Source: Novosphingobium terrae
GTDB lineage: Bacteria > Pseudomonadota > Alphaproteobacteria > Sphingomonadales > Sphingomonadaceae
Direction of reading: 5' to 3'
DNA: 64,000 nucleotides
Assembly (NCBI RefSeq): GCF_017163935.1
Contig: NZ_JABVZR010000002.1
Coordinates: forward strand, 992,001-1,056,000
Shown here: positions 30,255-40,753 of the stretch, piece by piece
Position numbering within the stretch: the stretch's first letter is position 1
Layout: every line of letters begins with the position of its first letter
The notes under the pieces: generated by a model
Databases searched by the model: none
What the model saw: the letters and a program-made list of their open reading frames with translations, nothing else
Told to the model about the DNA's origin: nothing
Position numbers and translations under genes: made by a program

Positions 30255-30764
30255 GGTAGAGCCTTTCCTGGTGCTATCGGAACCCTGACTTTACATCACA
30301 AGCTGCGGTTCGCCATGGGAATTTCGTTTGAACGATAGGCAGAGAGAATGATCCTGCGCACGGTGAATGGCCGCATCTCACACCAAATTTGCGGCATCTT
30401 TGCCGTTATCAATCGCTAATAGCTGCCATTCCGGAGCCTACGACTGCCTGGTTGTCGAGACATCGCTCTCCGCAGGGTGAGGCTCTGCTAACCGCTGGCA
30501 AAGGTGCCCTACAGGGCCTTAGACCAGTCCCTCATAAGCCGCCCCATGCTAATGAGGATGACAATCGCCGGAGAGCATGACGCAGGCGCTTTCAATGGGG
30601 CCAGGTCCAAGCCGATCTCTTTTGATTATACCTATAATCCACCGCACGAGAGCTGGCTCAGAAACTCGCGAAATCCAGAGTGGCATAGTAAAAACATGTA
30701 GAAATAGGAAAATGAAATCGAAGCCATATCTTTTTAGATTCTAGCAATCTCAGGAGATGGCTGA
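30255..30764. other. intergenic region between mucR and the radical-SAM gene
   Basis: About 510 bases without a gene, probably holding promoters of two divergent genes. AGGAG lies before the start of the right-hand gene. Confidence 0.4.
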
Positions 30765-32480
30765 ATGTCTGATGCAATGCACCGGGGTTTTGCAACACCC
30801 GACGAAGCTCTGTCTGCTCGGGAAGACCTCGACGCCGACTGCGTGGCGATGCTTGACCTGTTGATCAATCATCTCGCCGATGATGATGATCATCCCGAAG
30901 TTTGGGCCATGCTGGGCGATTGGCGCAGAAATTCGGATCTCCCGAAGGTTCTCGATACGCTCCGTAGTGCGCGCACCCACATCTCGCACCTTGGCATAAG
31001 GCGAGCCCTCGACATTCTGGAAGGTGTGCTGGTCGGCCTGCTGAAAGACAAATCCGCCGGACTGGCCCTACTCAAGACGATCGCAGCGTCGAACGCCGCC
31101 TCGCCGCAGGTGGCTGGCGCCTCCTTCTTTGTTAGCCGCATCGACGATCCTGAGCGGAGCGCCGATCTCTCGGCACGCTTCTGCTCAGCCCCCTTCACCA
31201 AGTTTGAAACGTTGGTCGATGGCACGGTTGCGCCATGCTGTTCGATCTGGACCCAAAAACGCCTTGGCCATCTCGACCGCCAGACTTTCGATGAGATCTG
31301 GAACAGCGCCGATGCGCAGACAATGCGCGAAAGCATCCTGGATGGATCTTTCCGCTTCTGCCACAAGCAGCGCTGCACATACATTCTGGAAGACACCTTG
31401 CCACTGCGCGATGATGTGCAGGAACCGGCCTTGCGCACGATCATTGATGAGGGCCTGACAGACCTGTCTACCACGCCGGACTGGCTGTTTTTGGCGCATG
31501 ACCCAACTTGCAATCTGGCCTGCCCTTCATGCCGCTCTGGGCTAGAGATCGCCAGCCCGGCACAGCAGGCCCGCTTTGACATCATTCTGGACAAAGTCCT
31601 CCGCCCACTGCTGGACAACGGCGATAATCTGATGGTGTCGCTATCTGGCCAAGGGGATCCATGGTCGAGTCCACATTACCGTTCCATCTTGCGGCATATG
31701 GCCGACAACGATCTTAATCTCAGGCTAGACCTGAACACCAATGCCCTGCTGATGGGGGAACAGCGTTGGGCCGAATATGTCGAGCTTGAACGCTATGCGC
31801 CCAAGGTCAATGTTTCGATCGATGCCGCCACTCCGTGGGTTTTTGAGCATGTTCGCCGACCCGGGAAATGGCCGAGACTGATCGAAAATCTGCGTTTCTT
31901 GGCGCATCAGCGCAAAGCCGGTACCTTCTCCAAATATTCCCTGAATGCTACGATCCAGCTCGATAATTTTCAGGATCTTCCGGCGCTCGTGGCTCTGGCC
32001 GAAGTACTGGAGGCCGATGAGATCCTGTTTTACATGATCCAGAACACCGGGGCACATCTGCACGCCGGCTATTCCAGACTAAACATCGCTGATCCGGCCC
32101 ACCCGCTGCATTTGGCCTTCCTGGAAACCCTGCGAGATCCCTGTCTGAATCGCCCTCAGGTGCATATGTACGATCTCGCCGTCTGGCGCTCCATCGCGAT
32201 GAAACAGCACCTGCCTTCGGATGAACTGGGCGGCGACTGGACCCGCAAGACGGCCATTGAGGCGATCCGCGCACGCGTGATGGACAATGACTTTGTTGCC
32301 GCCGCAGCGCTCTGCGCCGCAACGCGGATACGCAACCCTGCCGATACCGATATTCTGCGCGCCGAAGGCGCCGTGCTCGACGCGCTGGGCTTTCAGCAGC
32401 AAGGAGACTGGCGCCGCGCCATGGCCAATGCTGCAGATGATAAATCACGCGGAAGGGTGATTGATAGAATTCTTTGTTAA
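30765..32480 (+). CDS. radical SAM protein with N-terminal SPASM-like region
   Basis: The 571-residue protein has a helical N-terminal part (about 1-135). A SPASM-like cysteine region follows (FCSAPF, VAPCCSIW, GHLDRQTFDEIWNSA, RFCHKQRC; about 140-205). Then comes a radical SAM core whose cluster motif CNLACPSC (Cx3Cx2C) is near residue 250, with LSGQGDPWSS and LRLDLNTNA as further core strands. A C-terminal helical, TPR-like part ends it. Usually SPASM follows the SAM core, so the order here is reversed. Such proteins modify peptides or metabolites with auxiliary Fe-S clusters. No precursor peptide gene was identified. AGGAG precedes the ATG. Confidence 0.85.
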   Translation: MSDAMHRGFATPDEALSAREDLDADCVAMLDLLINHLADDDDHPEVWAMLGDWRRNSDLPKVLDTLRSARTHISHLGIRRALDILEGVLVGLLKDKSAGLALLKTIAASNAASPQVAGASFFVSRIDDPERSADLSARFCSAPFTKFETLVDGTVAPCCSIWTQKRLGHLDRQTFDEIWNSADAQTMRESILDGSFRFCHKQRCTYILEDTLPLRDDVQEPALRTIIDEGLTDLSTTPDWLFLAHDPTCNLACPSCRSGLEIASPAQQARFDIILDKVLRPLLDNGDNLMVSLSGQGDPWSSPHYRSILRHMADNDLNLRLDLNTNALLMGEQRWAEYVELERYAPKVNVSIDAATPWVFEHVRRPGKWPRLIENLRFLAHQRKAGTFSKYSLNATIQLDNFQDLPALVALAEVLEADEILFYMIQNTGAHLHAGYSRLNIADPAHPLHLAFLETLRDPCLNRPQVHMYDLAVWRSIAMKQHLPSDELGGDWTRKTAIEAIRARVMDNDFVAAAALCAATRIRNPADTDILRAEGAVLDALGFQQQGDWRRAMANAADDKSRGRVIDRILC

Positions 32481-32939
32481 TCAGCTCTTACGCTAGCCAG
32501 CATGAACTGCTTGGGAAGCCAGGTCCTACAAGTGAATTGAACTGCTCCGAGGGAGAACCGCCTCTGCTCCTTCGGAGGTGTGCTCCCTGAATAAGCCTTT
32601 GACGGGCTGGCCAGCTAGTCTAGCTCGATTGGTTCATTCTAGGATTTCAGGATATGGGCCTACGCTCGCCAGCCTATTGCAGCATAGCTTTGAAGTGCGA
32701 GAAGGCATTCAGATTTGCTTGAATTTCGGGTTATGGGCAAGCAACCAGCGTAGCTAGGCGCTGCGGCTTCGAAGTTTGCTCTGACAGAGGCGCGTTTGTG
32801 ATCTGATCGATTGGTTCGGACACGCATTACGTATTTCTATCAAAATAGACTATGCAATCTTTTACCTTGTTTATTTACCACTCGGCGAGCTGAAGTTCTG
32901 CCATCCCGGCAGCGTGCTTTCAGCCTGCCGAGAGCGAAC
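32481..32939. other. intergenic region before the HAD-type gene
   Basis: About 460 bases without a recognised gene. The open frame of the next gene extends back to 32811, but that extension has poor composition. Confidence 0.4.
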
Positions 32940-35363
32940 ATGAACGCGCCCATCACTTTGTCCGCATTCACCGCAACCGCCGCGCCGCGGTTGGATCTGC
33001 TGCCGCACGAGCTCCCTGAGGCGCTCGACTGGTTCCCGCAGGCCCGGGTTCTCAGCCTTGATTGTTTCGACACGCTGCTCTGGCGCGACACCCATGTGCC
33101 CGGCGACGTGTTTACCACGTTGCCCGGCATCAACCCGGTGCAGCGGCGCTGGGCCGAGGGCATGGCGCGCGAGCTTTCCGGCTTCGCCCACAACCGCAAT
33201 GAAGTCTCGATCGACGAAATCTACCTGCAGTTGATGCCCCGGGCCCCGCAGGCCGCCCGCGACGCCGCGATTGCCGCCGAATTGCGGGCCGAAACGCAGG
33301 CCTGCTTCGCTTTTGCTCCCACCGTGGAACTGATGCGTCGCGCCAAGGCGCGCGGATTGCAGGTCATCATCGTCTCTGACACCTATCTCGACGCCGCCCA
33401 GCTGAAAGGCCTTATCGAACGCGCCGCCGGCGCGGATGTCGCTGCGCTGATCGACCGGATCTTCGTCTCCAGCGCCTATGGCCAGCCCAAGGCGCTCGGT
33501 CTTTACGCTCAGGTGCTGCGTAAGCTTTCCGCCAAACCGCATCAGATCCTGCACATTGGTGACAATCACGGCGCTGACGTGGTGGGCGTAGGCGCCCATG
33601 GCGTTTCCACACTTCATCTCAAGCAGTTCCTTCCCGAACTCGAGCAGCAGTTGCGGCTTGAGGCGGGCCTTGGCGCCATGATCCATCCGATCAACAACGC
33701 TGTCACCGCCGTTCAGCCGCACCGGGCCCCGCTGGCCGCAGCCCTGCCCCTGCAGGACAGCGCCGCTGCTCGCCTGGGCATGGCAGTGATGGGGCCGATC
33801 CTGACGGGCTTCGACATCTGGCTGCGCCAGGAGGCCGAGAAGCTCTCCGCCGAGCACGGCGGGCGCGTCCATTACCTTTTCCTGATGCGCGACGGCTGGC
33901 TGCCCATGCGGATCCACGCCGCGCGCGGCGATGCCTCCAACGAGCGCTTCAGCACCCATCCCATTGAGATCAGCCGCTTCACCTCCACCGCCTCCTGTTT
34001 CACCGATGAGCGCGAAGTCTCACGCTATATGGAAGGGCAGAGTGGCACGCCTGCGTGGGTGCTCGGCCGTCAGCTTCTGCTGCCACCCGGCGAAGTCGAG
34101 CAGATCAGCGGCAATCTGTCACCCCTGGACGCCTGCATCGCCCTGCATCGCGAGATGCGCAAGACGCCACGTAAGCGCGCCACCGTGGCGGCCTCGCGCG
34201 CTTTTGCCAAACGGCTGATCGCCCATGTGCGTGCCGTGGCCGATCCCGCGCCGGGCGACACGCTGATGCTGGTCGATCTGGGCTATAATGGGTCGGTGCA
34301 GAACCGCATCGACACGCTGCTGTCTGAGGCGCTCGATGTTCATGTCGCGGGCCGTTATTTGCTGCTGCGCGAGGTCAACAAGCCAGGCTATGACAAGCGC
34401 GGCTTCATCGATTCCAGCCATTACGACGATTTCGCGCTCAACGCGCTGACCGCCAGCGCCTCGGTACTGGAACAGCTCTCCACCACCGGCATGGGCTCGG
34501 TGATCGACTACACAGATGCTGGTGAACCGATCCGGCGTTCCAGCTCGATCTCCGCCGAACAGTCAGCGGTGCGCGAGGCTGTACAGGAAGGCGCCATCGC
34601 CTTCGCCCATGCGCTACCGCAGGCCACGCTGCGCGGCGAACATGGACGTGACCCGGTAGACCTCTGGCGCCCTGCTGTCACCTCAGTGATGGCGCGGCTG
34701 ATGTTCATGCCGCTTGACCATGAGCTGGCGGTAATCGAGCGCTTCGAACATGACGTCAACATGGGCACCGACGAATATCGCGCCCTGTTCGATCCTGCCC
34801 TGGCGCGCACCGGCCTACGTCAGCAGGGCCTATTTTATCTCAACAGCACCGATCGCATGTATCTGCCCGCCGAACTGAAGGGAGAAGGGCTCGCCCCGCG
34901 CCTGACGGTGCTGGCAATGCGGCGCTTCGGCCTGCCCTTCACCTTCATGGATTTCACCGGCAAGACGGTGGAACTGCCGGTGATCTTTGCCGACAACCAA
35001 ACTGGCGGTGTCTTTGAACAGACCATCGCCGCCAGCGCCACGCATGATGGCTTCTATGTGGCTGCAATACCCATGGGTGAGGCGCGCTATGGTATTGCCT
35101 TGCGACTGGGTGCCAAGTTCGAATGGGTGGAGTTGGACAGTGTCCGCGTCATGCCTCAGGCCGATTTCCTGAGCGAAAAGCTGTCCGCCACCGAACGCCA
35201 CATCTCCCCCGAACCTTTGCTGGAAGGGATCGAGCGTGTGACATCGCGTCTGCTGCGCTGCCACAATAAGGCTGGCTTCCTGATGGTCAACGCGCCTGCA
35301 CAGGTCTCACGGCGCGAGCCCTTGATCCTGCTGGTAGCCTTTCGTCCACTGACGGAAGACTGA
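32940..35363 (+). CDS. large HAD-type hydrolase of the polysaccharide-locus type
   Basis: The 807-residue protein carries a HAD phosphatase-like domain at its N-terminus. Motif I is LSLDCFDTLLWRD (about residue 34), motif II is VIIVSDTYLD (about 142) and the acidic motif IV is ILHIGDNHGADVVG (about 205). The C-terminal 550 residues include FLMRDGWLPMRI, LMLVDLGYNGSVQNRIDTLL and a beta-rich tail. This architecture is found in EPS and capsule loci; it may act on phosphorylated sugars or glycan primers. ATG 32940 is preferred over upstream in-frame starts. A strong terminator follows 20 bases after the stop. It follows the radical SAM gene on the same strand. Confidence 0.75.
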   Translation: MNAPITLSAFTATAAPRLDLLPHELPEALDWFPQARVLSLDCFDTLLWRDTHVPGDVFTTLPGINPVQRRWAEGMARELSGFAHNRNEVSIDEIYLQLMPRAPQAARDAAIAAELRAETQACFAFAPTVELMRRAKARGLQVIIVSDTYLDAAQLKGLIERAAGADVAALIDRIFVSSAYGQPKALGLYAQVLRKLSAKPHQILHIGDNHGADVVGVGAHGVSTLHLKQFLPELEQQLRLEAGLGAMIHPINNAVTAVQPHRAPLAAALPLQDSAAARLGMAVMGPILTGFDIWLRQEAEKLSAEHGGRVHYLFLMRDGWLPMRIHAARGDASNERFSTHPIEISRFTSTASCFTDEREVSRYMEGQSGTPAWVLGRQLLLPPGEVEQISGNLSPLDACIALHREMRKTPRKRATVAASRAFAKRLIAHVRAVADPAPGDTLMLVDLGYNGSVQNRIDTLLSEALDVHVAGRYLLLREVNKPGYDKRGFIDSSHYDDFALNALTASASVLEQLSTTGMGSVIDYTDAGEPIRRSSSISAEQSAVREAVQEGAIAFAHALPQATLRGEHGRDPVDLWRPAVTSVMARLMFMPLDHELAVIERFEHDVNMGTDEYRALFDPALARTGLRQQGLFYLNSTDRMYLPAELKGEGLAPRLTVLAMRRFGLPFTFMDFTGKTVELPVIFADNQTGGVFEQTIAASATHDGFYVAAIPMGEARYGIALRLGAKFEWVELDSVRVMPQADFLSEKLSATERHISPEPLLEGIERVTSRLLRCHNKAGFLMVNAPAQVSRREPLILLVAFRPLTED

Positions 35364-35382
35364 CCCCTTACAATCTTTCCTT

Positions 35383-35429
35383 AAAAAGGGGCCCGGTTCG
35401 GCGTTACTCGATCCCGGGCCCCTTTTTTT
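35383..35429 (+). terminator. Rho-independent terminator of the HAD-type gene
   Basis: A 14-bp perfect stem (AAAAAGGGGCCCGG pairing with its complement at 35414-35427) with a 17-base loop ends in a run of seven T. It starts 20 bases after the stop codon. Confidence 0.93.
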
Positions 35430-35600
35430 CTGGTGATGCCGCACCGCAAAGAAGCGATGCAGCGTGCCGATCCCGACTGAGGCGCTGCGCTTGATCAATC
35501 TGGCCCGCATTCCGGCGAGGATCATGGAGCCTTGCTCGGCAACCAGTTCCCGGATGACTGCACCCTGCGCTTCAATCCTACTAGAGTGCCGATCGTCACC
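35430..35600 (-). pseudogene. IS630-family transposase fragment (N-terminal HTH)
   Basis: The minus strand encodes RIEAQGAVIRELVAEQGSM and then AGMRARLIKRSASVGIGTL plus HRFFAVRHHQKKR. This is the winged-helix HTH_29/32 region of IS630 OrfA. It runs directly into the terminator of the neighbouring gene, so the rest of the element is lost. Confidence 0.68.
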
Positions 35601-36362
35601 GCACGGCTTGGCCACAGCCTGCCCATGCTAAAGCGCAAATCGCTGCCAGCGGATCGCACGCGATACGCTGACGCCGCAGTAAATGGCCAGAGATGGGCAA
35701 CTCCAGGCGCTGCCAATCGCAGCAACTACCCTCCCCCGAAGGTCCGGTGAAAAAGATCACGCCATCCATTCAAACTCCTGCAACAGCTTGGATTTTGAAT
35801 CACTGCCGACCAGTGAAGGGAATCCCCGCCGATTCAATTCGTGTGAAATCGCTGACAAATTTGCCCTTCATGACCGCCGATTGCGGGCCTTCATCCGGCA
35901 CTCCCGAACTGAAACCTCCGGCAAATCCGGTGCGGTCCACACAGACCAGATCCGCACCCCGTAAGACGTATAACATCCTTCCGAAATTTTCCGCTGAACA
36001 GAAATGCATTCACGAGGGGTGATCGCCCTAAGACATGATGCCATTGCCCACCATGGCACTGGCGGTGACTATTAAGGCGAATGGCAAGTGGAATCATCAT
36101 ACTCTGACCACGTGGTGTGCACGCTTACGTGGGTTGAAGCCCTCACGCTGCGGCGGCTACTCTCTCCGACGCGCCGATTGACGGAATAGCAGGAATGAAC
36201 CATTCGAGTTTCCGCTCGATATGGTCGATACCTCCACCGATACCCCACCTATGTAAAATCGATGCTTCGTCCCAAAATTTACGCGTCTGGCACTAGCAAA
36301 TCTTCTCAATCAGGATAGACGGGGAACACGGACTGTAACGCTTCCGCATTCGGTCTTTGTTT

Positions 36363-36401
36363 TGTGTATCCGGGCTTCATGCGACCCGTCCCGGATACAC
36401 A
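36363..36401. repeat. 12-bp inverted repeat (hairpin)
   Basis: TGTGTATCCGGG at 36363-36374 pairs perfectly with CCCGGATACACA at 36390-36401. No T-run follows, so it is not a standard terminator. Confidence 0.75.
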
Positions 36402-36427
36402 ATTCATCACTGCAGGCGGTTCAAGCA

Positions 36428-36520
36428 ATGAACTCACAAAAATGGTTCATTGTGGAATTTATACTGGTCGGGGCGTTGTTGCTCATGCCGATTGCGATTG
36501 GCGTTTGGCCCCTTGGATAA
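36428..36520 (+). CDS. possible 30-residue single-helix membrane peptide
   Basis: The frame encodes a peptide beginning MNSQKWFIVEF, followed by a hydrophobic helix (ILVGALLLMPIAIGVW) and stop. Upstream there is only a weak GGCGG ribosome-binding site. It begins 26 bases after the 12-bp inverted repeat. Membrane microproteins of this form exist, but no family is recognised and the assignment is weak. Confidence 0.3.
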   Translation: MNSQKWFIVEFILVGALLLMPIAIGVWPLG

Positions 36521-36653
36521 TTTTTTGCTACCGTTAATGCTTCAACTTATCCAGCCTAGATGCTAATGCACAATGCCTGAAGGCTTAGATGCGCAGTCAG
36601 CCCTTCACGTCGCTCGAGTATGCCATTTTATTTCGACCCTCCGGGAGGAAGAT

Positions 36654-36824
36654 ATGAGCGAACCGACGATTGACCCTTACATTGAATGATTGAAATTGAT
36701 CCAGAAGCACCTGAGACATGCGGGCAAGAAGAAGATCGAGCACCATGTTAAGCTGGCCATTGAAGCGCTATCACGCTCCACGGAAGTACCCGGAAGCGGC
36801 AGACCTCCTCCTGATCCGCAATGA
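36654..36824 (+). pseudogene. short frame with strong ribosome-binding site, broken by in-frame TGA
   Basis: GGGAGGAAGAT precedes the ATG. The frame reads MSEPTIDPYIE, then TGA at 36687-36689, then continues LKLIQKHLRHAGKKKIEHH and on to a TGA at 36822. The downstream section looks like a sensible charged helix, so the TGA may be a nonsense mutation of a Trp codon. No selenocysteine element was searched for or seen. Confidence 0.35.
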
Positions 36825-37172
36825 AGGAACAACGGCTATGCTCAGTTCCGCCTTCGGCAGCCACGACCGCGCCGCGATCAAGGCATAGCTCTCCACAGCG
36901 CGATGCACCTCCCGCTAACATACGCGACATTCAGGGCCCTTTTCGTGATTGTCGAAAGGGTCCTTTCATTCATCCCAAACTCAACGGTTAAGACTTCTGG
37001 CAAATTCAGAGCGGTTGAATATTTGCCGCTACAGGTTCCAAGCCCCGACTTTCCACTTAGCCTAATTGGAAAAAATTCCTGCAGACTTCAGATCTGGTTG
37101 CAAGCGAAGATCCTGGCGGCCCTAGAAATGCGAGGCCTCCCTTGAGCTTCAGATAAAGCTGTCAGTGTATGG

Positions 37173-37230
37173 TGCCGGGTCCCTCGGACGCCTTCTTATG
37201 TAGCGTGGGTTTATGAAACCCGACCCGGCA
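37173..37230. repeat. nested hairpins
   Basis: TGCCGGGTC at 37173-37181 pairs with GACCCGGCA at 37222-37230. Inside lies GGGTTT-ATG-AAACCC, an additional six-base stem. The role is unknown. Confidence 0.55.
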
Positions 37231-37427
37231 GGGACAAAGCTGCATTCATCCCGCGAGTTGGTCAAGCGCAGTTTACAACTAAACTAGGCACTTATGACGT
37301 CGACTCCGGCAAATGCCCTTGAAATACGTCAAACATACACCAGATTTTTCAGGGTTCAGATAAAATGAACAATGGAAATCAGGCCAGCCAGGCCCCATTC
37401 AAACAAAGAGATTTATAAGATTCGCAT

Positions 37428-37433
37428 GATGTC
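37428..37433. repeat. target-site duplication GATGTC, left of IS21 copy 2
   Basis: GATGTC at 37428-37433 recurs at 39736-39741, directly outside the TGT...ACA ends of the element. Confidence 0.9.
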
Positions 37434-37495
37434 TGTGAGTGCTGGTCGTAATCTCCCCAAATGTGCTGGTTGAAAATTCCCCAGTTTGAGGACTG

Positions 37496-37537
37496 CGCCT
37501 GATGGGAATGGGGGCATGCCCCCATTCCCATCAGGCG
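37496..37537. repeat. 42-bp perfect palindrome upstream of istA (copy 2)
   Basis: Identical to the palindrome at 5102-5143. Confidence 0.85.
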
Positions 37538-37577
37538 GCACATTTATCCCTGCTGATGCCGAAGGAAGGGCGCGCAG

Positions 37578-39670
<2,093 letters not shown>

Positions 39671-39735
39671 TCACCATATCCGCGCTGGGGAATTTTGCGC
39701 CAGCACATGTGGGGAAATTTAAAACAGCATTTACA

Positions 39736-39741
39736 GATGTC
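39736..39741. repeat. target-site duplication GATGTC, right of IS21 copy 2
   Basis: Direct repeat of 37428-37433. Confidence 0.9.
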
Positions 39742-39755
39742 GAAAGACACACTCC

Positions 39756-40010
39756 ATGCGTAAGTTACCCTACGCAGCATTAATGGCTACCGCCCTCACC
39801 GGGTCGCCGGGCGTAGTTTCGTCTGCCAGCGCCCAGGACTGGGGTGCGCGCTACGGCTATGACCGTCATTACGATGACCGTCGCCGTGATGACCATTGGC
39901 GCGATCACCGCAACCACGAATGGCAGCATCGCGATTCGTACGCCTACAACGATCAACGTTATTGGGATCGCAACCGTGAAGACCGTTGCCGCCGGGATCG
40001 TTGTAGGTAA
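39756..40010 (+). CDS. small secreted Asp/Arg/His/Tyr-rich protein
   Basis: The 84-residue protein has a signal peptide (MRKLPYAALMATALTGSPG, cleaved near SASA) and a mature part dominated by Asp, Arg, His and Tyr in irregular repeats (HYDDRRRDDHWRDHRNHEW). The composition resembles RcnB-like or metal-binding periplasmic proteins, but there is no folded domain to name. IS21 copy 2 ends 20 bases before its ATG, between the gene and its native promoter, so expression may be lost or driven from the element. It ends in a Cys/Arg-rich tail (EDRCRRDRCR). Confidence 0.6.
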   Translation: MRKLPYAALMATALTGSPGVVSSASAQDWGARYGYDRHYDDRRRDDHWRDHRNHEWQHRDSYAYNDQRYWDRNREDRCRRDRCR

Positions 40011-40374
40011 TAGCCCGCGCAATCAGATTTGATGGCGGTTGGAGCTTCCCGCTATCAAAAGAGGGGCCGGTGCCGGGGGGCACTGGCCTCTCGCCGTATC
40101 AAGATCGGATCGGAGAACCCAGATCTCGGTGTCATCTTGCAAGGTTTGTTGCCCCCATCACAGATCGCCGCCATGAGCTCCCGCTCCAGCCTCTCGATGC
40201 CGTTCGTGCTGGCATCGACTCTCGAAACATCGATGGTTTCCTCATTGCCGTTCATCAGATCCTCGTATCTCAAGATTTAAGCGACCCGAGACTCCGCAGG
40301 GGGATTTCAAGTGGGCGCTGTTTCACGACAGTGATTGCCACAGCAAGGGTGATGCGCTTTCATCCCTCACAGGT
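40011..40374. other. intergenic region
   Basis: No convincing gene. A 72-codon minus-strand frame (40055-40273) lacks a ribosome-binding site and recognisable features. Confidence 0.35.
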
Positions 40375-40467
40375 TCAGTGCCGACGCCGAAAGGCCCACA
40401 CGAGCTTAGCGAGACTTGCGATCACTCCAGCGAGCGCGGTCAGGTAGGTGGCGGTCGATATGTCCAT
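40375..40467 (-). CDS. possible 30-residue membrane peptide (type I toxin-like)
   Basis: A short frame encodes MDISTATYLTALAGVIASLA, followed by KLVWAF and the basic end RRRH. It has one membrane helix with positive residues at the C-terminus. TTGGAG lies seven bases before the ATG, so translation is plausible. Size and layout resemble Ldr/Fst-like toxic membrane peptides and small holin-like proteins. No antisense RNA promoter was identified. It precedes the HipBA genes by about 300 bases. It could also be chance. Confidence 0.4.
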   Translation of the reverse strand: MDISTATYLTALAGVIASLAKLVWAFRRRH

Positions 40468-40753
40468 CGTTCGACTCCAATGGTTGAGACGGCAATTGTT
40501 CCACATATGTTCCATGTAGGACAGATGACGCTGCCTCGAACTCTTGGCTGAACGATCGCTGATGGCGGGCGACGCTGACATAGCTGTCGTTCCCGGGTCC
40601 GATTGACCACGTCAAAAGCTGACGGTCATACAACTTCCTTGCAGAGACCCTGACTGTCAGGCCTTGGGACATTGCTGCCTAACGGAGGTCGGTGCCCAAC
40701 ATCCAGCGCGTCTGATCGCCCTCTCTCGGCGGGAACCATAAGCTACGCCCCGA

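Larger units (their letters stand above)
35601..37433. other. 1.8-kb decayed or non-coding stretch
   Basis: No full-length gene is recognisable. It contains a 12-bp inverted repeat (36363-36401), a possible 30-residue membrane peptide (36428-36520), a short frame broken by TGA (36654-36824) and a second hairpin (37173-37230). The right end is the original upstream region of the small secreted protein at 39756, cut off by the second IS21 copy. Confidence 0.5.

Noticed and set aside
36903..37145. 80-codon frame before IS21 copy 2
   Set aside because: No ribosome-binding site and no domain-like composition.
40468..40490. GTTCGACTCC stretch considered as a tRNA T-arm
   Set aside because: No acceptor or anticodon arms could be formed around it.
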